A stretch of DNA of 64,000 nt from Levyella massiliensis (GTDB taxonomy: Bacteria; Bacillota; Clostridia; Tissierellales; Peptoniphilaceae). The translations under genes and the position numbers were made by a program. The notes below the pieces were generated by a model. That model was not told the origin of the DNA and did not search any database. It worked only from the letters and a program-made list of their open reading frames with translations. Below are positions 1 to 8,610 of this stretch, piece after piece (the first letter of the stretch is position 1; every line of letters starts with the position of its first letter). Location: positions 647,695 through 711,694 of the forward strand of contig NZ_HG529490.1 in NCBI RefSeq assembly GCF_000308275.2, given 5' to 3'.

Positions 1-314
1 AAATGGTTGCAATATTGCTCTACATAGTGCAAAATACCGCGCAACACTGCAAATACAAGCATAACGCCAAGCAGGGTGGAAAATGATAGAGGTTGAAGAA
101 GTCCTGGCATTCCCTCCACGATATGCATCTCCATCAAGACGCGTAAAAGTGCTTGAGTCGCTAAAACCGTAAGAGATATCGCGCAGAGAAAACCCGCTAC
201 GCCAAAAAGAATGGCCAAAATCATGATGGGTAAAAGGGATCGAATCAGTCCGACCATGCGGCGCATTATCGCAATGCTGCTGCGTCGTTGAATAGCTTTA
301 TCTGTCTTCATCAT
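1..314 (-). CDS. ABC exporter, CydC-like half (5' part, runs off window)
   Basis: Only the first 104 or so codons are present; the gene continues past the left edge. It starts at ATG 314 (or ATG 311), overlapping the end of the upstream CydD-like gene by 17 nt, so translation is probably coupled. The N-terminus is short and basic (MMKTDKAIQRR). Two hydrophobic segments follow, LLPIMILAILFGVAGFLCAI and a second one with LGVMLVFAVLRGILHYVEQY. The latter is typical of the second transmembrane helix of CydC-type and related exporter halves, where an R-x-x-x-R/H-Y-x-E motif ends TM2. No nucleotide-binding domain is visible in the window. Pairing with the preceding full-length CydD-like half suggests a heterodimer; the substrate (thiol, heme or other) cannot be read from sequence. 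Confidence 0.75.
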   Translation of the reverse strand, partial: MMKTDKAIQRRSSIAIMRRMVGLIRSLLPIMILAILFGVAGFLCAISLTVLATQALLRVLMEMHIVEGMPGLLQPLSFSTLLGVMLVFAVLRGILHYVEQYCNH

Positions 315-2040
315 GATCCTCCCATCCGAATTGCTCCAAGCTCTCCTGCTTTTCATAGAGGTCGCGATATAGCCCTTTCTCTTGCATCAACGTCTCATGC
401 GTCCCCTGTTGTACGATTTCTCCCTTACTCAGCAAATAAATTTGTTCTGCCAAAACCACGTTGGCTAAGCGATGGGAAATTAACAGCACCGGTTTTTCCT
501 TGGCTAACGCATAAATTTGCTCCATGATGACGGCTTCACTTTCCATATCAATATTGCTGGTCACTTCATCAAAAATGTAGAATTTCGCAGGCTTCAGAAG
601 CGCACGTGCCAATACCAGCCGCTGCCTTTGCCCTCCGGAAAGATTGCTGCCGCGTTCAGCAATGGCCGCATCGAGACCGCCGGAAGATTGTATTTCATCT
701 TGCAGCTTCACCGCCGCAAGAGCCAGCTTCATATCTTCTTCAGTTGCCTTCAAATTTCCCATACGCAAATTCTGTTTTACTGTGCCCTTAAAAAGATGAC
801 TGTCCATGCCAACACGGACGATCGCCTGATGCAAGCTACGTGCTTTGATATTCTTAGCTTCTTGTCTGGAGAATAGTATGTTTCCCGCATAGTTGCGATA
901 CTTACCGGCTATAATATTTGCTAACGTTGATTTTCCGCAGCCGGATCCTCCGACGATCGCAACCAGCCCCTTCTCCGGGAAAGTCAAGCGAATGTCTTGC
1001 AGCACCGGCTCATTTTCATGATAGGAAAAGTACAGATTCTTGATGGAGAGCTGCGCCTGTCCGTCCGGAAATGGCTCGGTTCCGTCTTTTGGCTCTTCGA
1101 GCGATAAAATGCGCATAACCTTATCGGCGGCCGCCATCCCATTCATCGCAATATGAAAAAAAGAACCCAATAAGCGCAAAGGCAGGAAAAATTCGCTGGC
1201 AAGCAGTACCACGCTCAATGCAGTGGAAAAATTAATGGTATGATTCAAAAACGCATGGCAGGTAAAAAACATACCGATAGCAGCTCCGCCGTAAGCAACA
1301 AGATCCATCACGCTAATGGAATTAAGCTGCATCGTAAGAACACGCATTGTAGCGATACGAAAGTCTTCCGCTTCGACATCCATTTCCTCTGCTTTTTCGG
1401 CATCTGCGCCGTACACTTTCAAGGTGGTCATGCCTTCCAGATTCTCAAGAAAGTGATCTCCCATGCCGGTATAAGAATTCCAATATTTTGCCAAAATACG
1501 TTTGGCGATTTTCTGCACAGCAACGATAGAGAGCGGAATCAGAGGCACGCAGAGCAAAAGGACAACACTCGCTTTAAAATAACGAGGTGCCAGTACGGCA
1601 AAGAGCGTTATCGGTGCCAAAAGAGCATAAAAAAGCTGCGGTAAATAACCACCAAAATAGCTCTCCATCTGATCCACGCCCTCTGTGGAAAGCTGCACCA
1701 CTTCCGCCGTGGATACATGCGCCGTATAGGTTGGTCCCAGACGCAGCAATTTTTGAAATAACTTTTCGCGCAATACTTTTTTCACATCCGCACTGGCGCG
1801 ATAGGAAAAAAGGCTCTGGCCTTTTTGTCCGACATAGCGCAACACGACAGCGGTAGCAAACGCCGGAAGACACATAGCCAGAACGCTCGGATCCTGTTCG
1901 AAGAGCTGCGCTTGCAAAAAAGCAGACAGAGAAAACACCACGGCAATCTGCGATACTAACTGGAGCCACTGGCAGAGTATTGTCAGCGCAATATACCTCT
2001 TTGCCTGCGGCACCAAGGCCAGCAATTCTTTTTTTATCAT
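298..2040 (-). CDS. ABC transporter, CydD-like permease/ATPase half
   Basis: 580 residues: an N-terminal six-helix exporter domain and a C-terminal ATPase. Visible motifs are Walker A GGSGCGKST, signature NLSGGQRQR, Walker B FYIFDEVTSNID and the H-loop LLISHR. The stretch EGVDQMESYFGGYLPQLFYA closely resembles the CydD subfamily, which exports glutathione/cysteine and has been linked to heme handling. The start chosen is ATG 2040 because GGGAGGAGAA lies just upstream and it overlaps the DUF454 stop as ATGA; a longer open frame to 2220 lacks family similarity. It is followed by the CydC-like half with a 17-nt overlap. The position directly beyond the heme uptake operon suggests a heme or redox role, but that is inference. 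Confidence 0.85.
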   Translation of the reverse strand: MIKKELLALVPQAKRYIALTILCQWLQLVSQIAVVFSLSAFLQAQLFEQDPSVLAMCLPAFATAVVLRYVGQKGQSLFSYRASADVKKVLREKLFQKLLRLGPTYTAHVSTAEVVQLSTEGVDQMESYFGGYLPQLFYALLAPITLFAVLAPRYFKASVVLLLCVPLIPLSIVAVQKIAKRILAKYWNSYTGMGDHFLENLEGMTTLKVYGADAEKAEEMDVEAEDFRIATMRVLTMQLNSISVMDLVAYGGAAIGMFFTCHAFLNHTINFSTALSVVLLASEFFLPLRLLGSFFHIAMNGMAAADKVMRILSLEEPKDGTEPFPDGQAQLSIKNLYFSYHENEPVLQDIRLTFPEKGLVAIVGGSGCGKSTLANIIAGKYRNYAGNILFSRQEAKNIKARSLHQAIVRVGMDSHLFKGTVKQNLRMGNLKATEEDMKLALAAVKLQDEIQSSGGLDAAIAERGSNLSGGQRQRLVLARALLKPAKFYIFDEVTSNIDMESEAVIMEQIYALAKEKPVLLISHRLANVVLAEQIYLLSKGEIVQQGTHETLMQEKGLYRDLYEKQESLEQFGWEDHDEDR

Positions 2041-2438
2041 TTCTCCTCCCTTTTCAATTCTGACGATTTCAGTGTTTTGATGCGAAACAAAAAAACATAG
2101 ATGTGCGCCAACCAAACCACCGAAACGATGCCGCAAGGAATCCAGTGCTTTCTCATGAAAAAGATGGCCATGCCAAACAACACACTGACCAATAGCAGAA
2201 CGCGGGCTTTCATACCGCATGTCATTCCGCCCCGCTTTTTATACGTACCGACGGTACTCGCATATAAAGAAGTCTGCAAAAACCAGTCATGAAGTCGATC
2301 CGAGCTTCGTGCAAAGCAAAAGACCGTTGCCAAATAAAACGGAACGGTTGGCAATAACGGCAGGAAAATACCGATAGTGCCCAAAACGAGCGTTACCATT
2401 CCTAAAAGCAGCCAAAAAAGGCGAAATCGTTTCATCAT
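2037..2438 (-). CDS. DUF454 (YbaN-like) inner membrane protein
   Basis: 133 residues with three to four hydrophobic helices. The N-terminal stretch LGTIGIFLPLLPTVPFYLA followed by CFARSS.RLHDWFL is the hallmark of the DUF454/YbaN family, small membrane proteins of unknown biochemical function. A TTTTAGGAGGGAATG ribosome site precedes the ATG pair at 2438/2435. The gene ends in a 4-nt ATGA overlap with the CydD-like gene, so the two are an operon. DUF454 genes often lie near heme or iron transport genes, and here it lies between a heme import operon and a CydDC-like exporter. A role in heme homeostasis is a contextual guess. Confidence 0.85.
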   Translation of the reverse strand: MMKRFRLFWLLLGMVTLVLGTIGIFLPLLPTVPFYLATVFCFARSSDRLHDWFLQTSLYASTVGTYKKRGGMTCGMKARVLLLVSVLFGMAIFFMRKHWIPCGIVSVVWLAHIYVFLFRIKTLKSSELKREEK

Positions 2439-2465
2439 TCCCTCCTAAAAGCATCATTTATAATA

Positions 2466-2525
2466 CCAAAAAATAGGAAAAGAAGCCGCGAATCCGCATT
2501 TTTCATGCCGTTTCGTGGCTTCCCT
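2466..2525 (-). terminator. Rho-independent terminator after the NEAT surface protein
   Basis: Arms 2482-2492 and 2512-2522 pair over 11 bp with one wobble. On the minus strand the stem is followed by a T-rich tract (CTTTTCCTATTTTTTGG). It lies just after the stop of the large NEAT gene, so it separates the heme operon from DUF454/CydDC. Confidence 0.7.
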
Positions 2526-2559
2526 CCTGTAATATAGCGTTTATTAGCCCATCAGGCTG

Positions 2560-5500
2560 TTACGCTTTCTTTCTGTTCTTGAAGTAATACATCAGTCCCA
2601 AGATACCGATACCGCCGATGAGAACCGCTGCTGCAAGAGTGATATGGGAGGAATCCGAAGTATCAACCGGTGCCGATTGCGAACTTTCTTTCCCTCCCGC
2701 AATCTGTGCGCTATGCGTTTCTTGAATCAACGTGGCGTTTGACCAGTCGAGAACAAGATACGCGTCCTGTGCGCCGGAGCCCGGTTGGATTTTATCATAC
2801 GTTTTTGCTCCATTCTTCAGAGCATCCATCGCATCCACCCACACACGCACTTTAATCCGACTTTCTTTTCCACTGCGCAACAGGCTGAACTGATAAGGGA
2901 ACTTCTGCAGTTTTCCGATCAGGTTCTTGTCGTTGTGCCATTTCATGACTTGTGCCGCCACCGGGTTGCCTCCGACATAATGGAAGAAATTCCAGACGTG
3001 GCCGTACATATTCATAAACTCCATGCCGTTGATGGAAAGAAGCACTTGCGTTTTGCCGTTTGATTGACAAATGACACGCGCCGTTTTTACCAGCGCCGGA
3101 TTGCCCATCGATGGACGATTTTCGTACGCATGCATAAGTTTTACGGGCACATTATAAATCTTGCTTGTAATGTTGCTTTGCCCCTTAGTGTTGCCCTGAG
3201 GTTTTGACTGCGTGCCATGGGAGGTTCCCGAACCGCGCTGCTCCGTATTGCCTTGGTTTGGCGTCGGGTTCGGATTCGGTTTCGGCTGATCCGGATTCGG
3301 ATTCGGCGTCGGCTGAACCGGATTCGGATTCGGCTTTGGCTGATCCGGGTTCGGATTCGGCTTTGGTTGATCCGGGTTCGGATTCGGCGTCGGTGCCGGT
3401 TGCGTCGATTCGTGTTTTACCGCCTTGCTCCAATCAAACTCCAAATAGGCTTTCTGTGCTCCGGAGCCCTTAACAATCTTGTCATAGGTCTTAGCGCCAT
3501 TGTTCAGCGCATCCATTGCGTCTACCCAAACCTTTACGTGAATGCGGCTCTTTGTTTTCAGATTCGGCAGGTTCTTCTGCGCTTCTCCCGTACAATTTAA
3601 GCGGAACTTGGACGGGAATTTACGCATCTTGTTTTCTAAATCCTTGTCCTTTTTCTCTTCCAAGACAACCGCCGGTGTCCATTCTTCCGCGCCGCATGGT
3701 TCGTTGCGATAGTAGAGATTCCATAGGTGACCGTACATGCCCATAAACGCCATGCCGGTAAATTCCAATTCATAGGATAATCCATCTTTTGTTACAAATA
3801 CTTTCGCCATATGCACTAAAGCCGGATTTCCCATGGAATGCTTCTTCTCATAGGCATGCATCAGCTCCACAGGAACCTCATAATAGATTTCTGTCCGCTG
3901 CGGCTTTGAATCACCTGGGTTTGGCGTCGGGTTCGGATTCGGCGTCGGCTGATCCGGGTTCGGATTCGGCGTCGGCTGATCCGGGTTCGGATTCGGCTTT
4001 GGTTGATCCGGGTTCGGATTCGGTTTTGGTTGATCCGGGTTCGGCGCCGGTTGCGCTTCTTTTACCTCAAAGGCCTGTTCGACCATTCCTGCTGCATAAC
4101 CATTGCCTTCTTTGAAGGCTACCGCCAAGGTGTGCTTACCGGCCGCCAAAGAGTTCAAATACGACTCTTTTAAAGTAATAATGGTACTGCCTTCGGTGAC
4201 CGAATAGTTTTCCTTCGCAAGCTCATTACCGTCCACTTTGACACTCTTTAAGTTCATCATGGGGGCTATAATACGGCAAGTAAAGGATTTTGTTTCGTTC
4301 TTCTTCCATACCTTCGGTGCTTGACCCTTAGAATCTAACATTGGCTTCTGTTTCGGTGTTGAAGGATTCGGGGCCGGCTGATCCGGGTTCGGATTCGGCT
4401 TTGGCTGATCCGGGTTCGGATTCGGCTTTGGTTGATCCGGGTTCGGATTCGGCGTCGGTGCAGGTTGCGTCGATTCGTGTTTTACCGCCTTGCTCCAATC
4501 AAACTCCAAATAGGCTTTCTGTGCTCCGGAGCCCTTAACAATCTTGTCATAGGTCTTAGCGCCATTGTTCAGCGCATCCATTGCGTCTACCCAAACCTTT
4601 ACGTGAATGCGGCTCTTTGTTTTCAGATTCGGCAGGTTCTTCTGCGCTTCTCCCGTACAATTTAAGCGGAACTTGGACGGGAATTTACGCATCTTGTTTT
4701 CTAAATCCTTGTCCTTTTTCTCTTCCAAGACAACCGCCGGTGTCCATTCTTCCGCGCCGCATGGTTCGTTGCGATAGTAGAGATTCCATAGGTGACCGTA
4801 CATGCCCATAAACGCCATGCCGGTAAATTCCAATTCATAGGATAATCCATCTTTTGTTACAAATACTTTCGCCATATGCACTAAAGCCGGATTTCCCATG
4901 GAATGCTTCTTCTCATAGGCATGCATCAGCTCCACAGGAACCTCATAATAGATTTCTGTACGCTGCGGCTTTGAATCACCTGGGTTTGGCGTCGGGTTCG
5001 GATTCGGCGTCGGCTGATCCGGGTTCGGATTCGGCTTTGGTTGATCCGGGTTCGGATTCGGCTTTGGTTGATCCGGGTTCGGCGCCGGTTGAGCTTCTTT
5101 TACCTCAAAGGTCTGTTCGACCGTTCCTGCTGCGAAACCGTTGCCTTCTTTGAAGGCTACCGTCAAGGTATGCTTACCGGCGGCTAAAGAGTTCAGATAT
5201 GACTCTTTTAAAGTAATGATGGTACTGCCTTCGGTGACCGAATAGTTTTCCTTCGCAAGCTCATTACCGTCCACTTTGACACTCTTTAAGTTCATCATGG
5301 GGGCTATAATACGGCAAGTAAAGGATTTTGTTTCGTTCTTCTTCCACACCTTCGGTGCTTGATCCTTAGAATCTACCATTGGCATCTGTTTTGGTGCAGC
5401 TTTTTTTAAACCGTCAACAGCAGCTTTTAGGGCTTTCACCTGCTGATGCAACTCTTCTGTCGTAGCATCTTGCTTCTTTAATAATGCTTCTGCTGCCTCT

Positions 5501-7779
5501 TTTTGCATCGCCAATGGTTTCCAGGACTCCGGCGTATAGTCCGATTCCTTTAAAGCGCGGATTTTCGCCAATTGTTCTTGTAGCGCTTTTAACGCTTGGG
5601 CTTTTTGCGGATCTTCCTTTTTCTGCAAAGCGGCAATGGCATTCTTTAACGCATTTTCTGCGTTCTTAATCTCTGCATCGTTTGCCTTTTCTTTGTAGTA
5701 GGTCTTCGACGCATCCTTTACCGCCTTTTGCAGAGCGTCCCAGCTCTCCTTTGTATAGTCCTTAGCATTTAATTGTTTCGCCTGATCCAACAGATCTTTG
5801 AGATCCGCCTTCTTGGCATCGACTAAGTTGTGTCGGGCCGCTTTAAAATCCTGCAGCGCGTTAAACAGTGTGTTCGCATCCTGAAGTTCACCGGAAGCTA
5901 AGCTGTCCAGAGTATCCAACGCCTTTTTGTACGGCGCATAGCTCTTTGCGCTGTATTTCGCTGCATCACGAGATGCATCATGCACATACTGTTTTATCCC
6001 GGCTTGCAACAGCACCGCTTCTAAATCGGTTCCTGCTGCTAATTTTTCCGCCTTGCTCCAATCCGGTGTTAATTTCGCATTCTGTTCGCCGGCGCCGTGT
6101 TTGATCTTGTCATAAGAGGAAGTATCCGCTGATTGTAAAGCGTCCATGGCGTCTACCCAGACGCAAACCGGTACATAGGGTTTTGTTACGTCACAGTCCG
6201 TCAGCTTGAGAATTTCAGGAAATTCCATTAATTCGTCCAAAAGGTTGCTATCTTTGCCCATGCGAATCACCGGCACAGGTTCTTTTTTGCCTTTAAAGCT
6301 ATACGGATTGGCGCCGATTCCATCACTTCTCCACTGGAACAACTTATAAAGATGACCATACATTCCCAAGAAGTGTAAACCGCGCATTTGCATATACAGC
6401 GTGGCTTTACCGTTTTTCACATCCATGGTTGCCGTCTGAATTACAGCACCGTTACCCATGGAAAGTCTTTCTCCATCGTACGCGTGCTTCAGTTTCAATG
6501 GCACCTTGTATAGGCCGTCTGCTAAGCCGGCAGGCTGCGTCTTCTGCAAAGCGGCAATGGCATTCTTTAACGCATTTTCTGCGTTTTTAATCTCTGCCTC
6601 GTTCGCCATGGCTTTGTTGAAGGTCTTCGATGCATCCTTTACCGCCTTTTGCAGGGCGTCCCAGCTCTCCTTTGTATAGTCCTTCGCATTTAATTGTTTC
6701 GCCTGATCCAATAGATCTTTAAGATCCGCCTTCTTGGCATCGACTAAGTTGTGTCTGGCCGCTTTAAAATCCTGCAGCGCGTTAAACAGTGTGTTCGCAT
6801 CCTGAAGTTCACCGGAAGCTAAGCTGTCCAGAGTATCCAGCGCCTTTTTGTACGGCGCATAGCTCTTTGCGCTGTATTTCGCTGCATCCCGAGATGCATC
6901 ATGCACATACTGTTTTATTCCAGATTGCAACAGTACCGCTTCTAAATCGGTTCCTGCTGCTAATTCTTCCGCCTTACTCCAATCCGGTGTTAATTTCGCA
7001 CTCTGTTCGCCGGCGCCCTGTCTGATCTGGTCATAAGAGGTGGCACCCCCGGATTGTATGGCGTCCATAGCGTCTACCCAGACACAAACCGGTACATAGG
7101 GTTTTGTCACGTCACAGTCCGTGAGCTTGAGAATTTCAGGAAATTCCATTAATTCGCCCATAAGGCTGCTGTCTTTGCCCGTGCGAATCACTTGCACAGG
7201 TTCTTTTTTGCCTTGAAAGCTATATGGATCGCCGCCGTTTCCGTCACTTCTCCACTGGAACAACTTATAAAGATGACCATACATTCCCATGAAGTGTAAA
7301 CCGCGCATTTGCATATACAGCGTAGCTTTACCGTTTTTCACATCCATGGTTGCCGTCTGAATTACAGCACCGTTGCCCATGGAAAGTCTTTCTCCATCGT
7401 AAGCGTGCTTCAGTTTCAATGGCACTTTGTATAGGCCGTCTGCTAAGCCGGCAGGCTGTGGATTCTGCAAAGCAGAAACGGAATTCTTTAACGCATTTCC
7501 TGCGCTCTCAATCTCTGCATCGTTCGCCTCCACTTCATTCTCTGTTGCAGACTCCGGATTTTCACTATCCTCAGAATTTCTCTTGAAAACGACAGATGTT
7601 CCTTCGGATGGCGAAGTTTGTTCTTCGGTTGCCGTCTGCGCCGTTCCCTCTCCCTCCGCGGCAAAACTTACCGTCGGTACGGAGAAGACCGTCGTTACGC
7701 AAAGAAGAAGGGCCATTAAAAAGCTCAGTCCCTTTCTCGTCCACGTTTGGATATTTATGCCTTTGCGCTTATTATCCAT
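2560..7779 (-). CDS. Large repetitive NEAT-domain cell-surface protein
   Basis: 1739 residues. Residues 1-41 are a signal peptide (RKGLSFLMALLLCVTTVFS...SFAA). Five NEAT-type domains lie near 115-270, 422-577, 938-1090, 1293-1445 and 1540-1690; all carry HAY..(K/R)..SMGN, MGMYGHL(W/Y) or a close variant, and VWVDAMDA(I/L). Domains 1 and 2 are each followed by helical segments including a FIVAR-like block (LNAKDYTKESWDALQKAV); a third FIVAR-like block is near 750. Domains 3 and 4 are preceded by an Ig-like module (VTEGSTIITLKESYLNSLAA). Linkers are PNPNPDQP(K/T) repeats. The C-terminus is a hydrophobic helix ending YYFKNRKKA, with no LPXTG before it. NEAT proteins bind or relay heme at the cell surface. 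Here the usual YxxxY heme-ligand tyrosine is absent. Start has AAAGGAG seven bases upstream. Last gene of the heme operon. Confidence 0.92.
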   Translation of the reverse strand: MDNKRKGINIQTWTRKGLSFLMALLLCVTTVFSVPTVSFAAEGEGTAQTATEEQTSPSEGTSVVFKRNSEDSENPESATENEVEANDAEIESAGNALKNSVSALQNPQPAGLADGLYKVPLKLKHAYDGERLSMGNGAVIQTATMDVKNGKATLYMQMRGLHFMGMYGHLYKLFQWRSDGNGGDPYSFQGKKEPVQVIRTGKDSSLMGELMEFPEILKLTDCDVTKPYVPVCVWVDAMDAIQSGGATSYDQIRQGAGEQSAKLTPDWSKAEELAAGTDLEAVLLQSGIKQYVHDASRDAAKYSAKSYAPYKKALDTLDSLASGELQDANTLFNALQDFKAARHNLVDAKKADLKDLLDQAKQLNAKDYTKESWDALQKAVKDASKTFNKAMANEAEIKNAENALKNAIAALQKTQPAGLADGLYKVPLKLKHAYDGERLSMGNGAVIQTATMDVKNGKATLYMQMRGLHFLGMYGHLYKLFQWRSDGIGANPYSFKGKKEPVPVIRMGKDSNLLDELMEFPEILKLTDCDVTKPYVPVCVWVDAMDALQSADTSSYDKIKHGAGEQNAKLTPDWSKAEKLAAGTDLEAVLLQAGIKQYVHDASRDAAKYSAKSYAPYKKALDTLDSLASGELQDANTLFNALQDFKAARHNLVDAKKADLKDLLDQAKQLNAKDYTKESWDALQKAVKDASKTYYKEKANDAEIKNAENALKNAIAALQKKEDPQKAQALKALQEQLAKIRALKESDYTPESWKPLAMQKEAAEALLKKQDATTEELHQQVKALKAAVDGLKKAAPKQMPMVDSKDQAPKVWKKNETKSFTCRIIAPMMNLKSVKVDGNELAKENYSVTEGSTIITLKESYLNSLAAGKHTLTVAFKEGNGFAAGTVEQTFEVKEAQPAPNPDQPKPNPNPDQPKPNPNPDQPTPNPNPTPNPGDSKPQRTEIYYEVPVELMHAYEKKHSMGNPALVHMAKVFVTKDGLSYELEFTGMAFMGMYGHLWNLYYRNEPCGAEEWTPAVVLEEKKDKDLENKMRKFPSKFRLNCTGEAQKNLPNLKTKSRIHVKVWVDAMDALNNGAKTYDKIVKGSGAQKAYLEFDWSKAVKHESTQPAPTPNPNPDQPKPNPNPDQPKPNPNPDQPAPNPSTPKQKPMLDSKGQAPKVWKKNETKSFTCRIIAPMMNLKSVKVDGNELAKENYSVTEGSTIITLKESYLNSLAAGKHTLAVAFKEGNGYAAGMVEQAFEVKEAQPAPNPDQPKPNPNPDQPKPNPNPDQPTPNPNPDQPTPNPNPTPNPGDSKPQRTEIYYEVPVELMHAYEKKHSMGNPALVHMAKVFVTKDGLSYELEFTGMAFMGMYGHLWNLYYRNEPCGAEEWTPAVVLEEKKDKDLENKMRKFPSKFRLNCTGEAQKNLPNLKTKSRIHVKVWVDAMDALNNGAKTYDKIVKGSGAQKAYLEFDWSKAVKHESTQPAPTPNPNPDQPKPNPNPDQPKPNPNPVQPTPNPNPDQPKPNPNPTPNQGNTEQRGSGTSHGTQSKPQGNTKGQSNITSKIYNVPVKLMHAYENRPSMGNPALVKTARVICQSNGKTQVLLSINGMEFMNMYGHVWNFFHYVGGNPVAAQVMKWHNDKNLIGKLQKFPYQFSLLRSGKESRIKVRVWVDAMDALKNGAKTYDKIQPGSGAQDAYLVLDWSNATLIQETHSAQIAGGKESSQSAPVDTSDSSHITLAAAVLIGGIGILGLMYYFKNRKKA
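3380..5380 (-). repeat. Near-identical 1065-bp intragenic direct duplication
   Basis: Two copies (about 3380-4345 and 4445-5380) encode linker, NEAT domain, linker and Ig-like module. They are offset by 1065 bp over the NEAT part. The offset falls to 1038 bp after the linker because copy 1 has one extra 27-bp PNPNPDQPT unit. Only scattered single-base differences are visible, so the duplication is recent or kept alike by recombination. Confidence 0.9.
5620..7461 (-). repeat. 921-bp tandem duplication (NEAT + helical/FIVAR unit)
   Basis: Two adjacent units, 5620-6540 and 6541-7461, exactly 921 bp (307 codons) each. Each encodes GLADGLYKVPL-type NEAT followed by a helical spacer and a FIVAR-like block. 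Differences are few and mostly in the NEAT loop (for example DGNGGDPYSFQG against DGIGANPYSFKG). Confidence 0.9.
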
Positions 7780-7824
7780 CGAAGATCTCCTTTCAATACA
7801 TTGAATCCATATGGACTCGCCCTG

Positions 7825-8610
7825 TCAGACCGTCTTTACCAGATCGACCTGACCTGTATGAACTATCTCAAGGTCTATGTCATAAACCTCACGTAAAATG
7901 CTAGGTTGTAAGAATTCTTGTACCGCATCGTTAAAGAGCAGTTCTCCCGCTTTCAAGGCTACGATGCGGTCACTGAAGGCCGTGGCCTGATTGATATCAT
8001 GCAGCACCATGATGATGCTCATGTCCTGTTCGCGATTGAGCCAACGCACCAGTTTCAGAATTTCAATTTGAAAACGAATATCCAAAAAATTTGTCGGTTC
8101 ATCTAAGAAGAGAATCTTCGTTTCCTGTGCCAAAGACATGGCTATCCAGACGCGTTGCAGTTGCCCGTACGAAAGTGTGCCAATCGGGCGTTTTCTCAGA
8201 TCCTCTACACCTGTCCATTGCAGGACGCGATCGATAACTTCCCAGTCCTTCGCGGACAGACGAGAAGTAAAGAGTGATTTATGGGGAGTTCGTCCATAGG
8301 AAACCAATTCCTCAACCAGCAAATCCGAAGGTGCATGGTTTTGTTGATGCACCATGCCCACCTGTTTCGCAAATTCTCGCTTGTTGAAGGTGTCCAACGA
8401 ACGATTTTCCAATACTATGGCTCCGTTGCTCGGGTGCAGATTTTTCGCTAAAAGATTCAGTAAGCTGCTCTTACCGCATCCGTTTTGTCCAACTATGGCG
8501 ATCACCTCACCTTTCGGCAGTGCCAAAGAAAAATCCTTGAAAAGCAGAGGCGCTTCCGGATAGGCAAAATCCATATGCTGCACTTTAAAAAGAAGATCCT
8601 TATTTCCCAT
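7825..8610 (-). CDS. Heme/iron-siderophore ABC transporter ATP-binding protein (HmuV/FepC type)
   Basis: About 261 residues. Motifs: Walker A GQNGCGKSS, signature LSYGQLQRVWIAM, Walker B ILFLDEPTNFLD and H-loop VLHDINQA, the set typical of the FepC/FhuC/HmuV family that powers FecCD-type permeases. ATG 8610 is annotated. An in-frame TTG at 8616 has better spacing to the GGGGG ribosome site and may be the true start. It overlaps the permease end by about 11 nt and is followed 45 nt later by the NEAT surface gene. It should energise heme (or ferric siderophore) import together with the fused binding protein and permease of this operon. Confidence 0.92.
   Translation of the reverse strand: MGNKDLLFKVQHMDFAYPEAPLLFKDFSLALPKGEVIAIVGQNGCGKSSLLNLLAKNLHPSNGAIVLENRSLDTFNKREFAKQVGMVHQQNHAPSDLLVEELVSYGRTPHKSLFTSRLSAKDWEVIDRVLQWTGVEDLRKRPIGTLSYGQLQRVWIAMSLAQETKILFLDEPTNFLDIRFQIEILKLVRWLNREQDMSIIMVLHDINQATAFSDRIVALKAGELLFNDAVQEFLQPSILREVYDIDLEIVHTGQVDLVKTV

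Noticed and set aside
3204-5153. Plus-strand open frames rich in Ser-Asp and Arg repeats
   Set aside because: They are antisense mirrors of the PNPNPDQP-coding repeats of the NEAT gene and have no start signals or family similarity.
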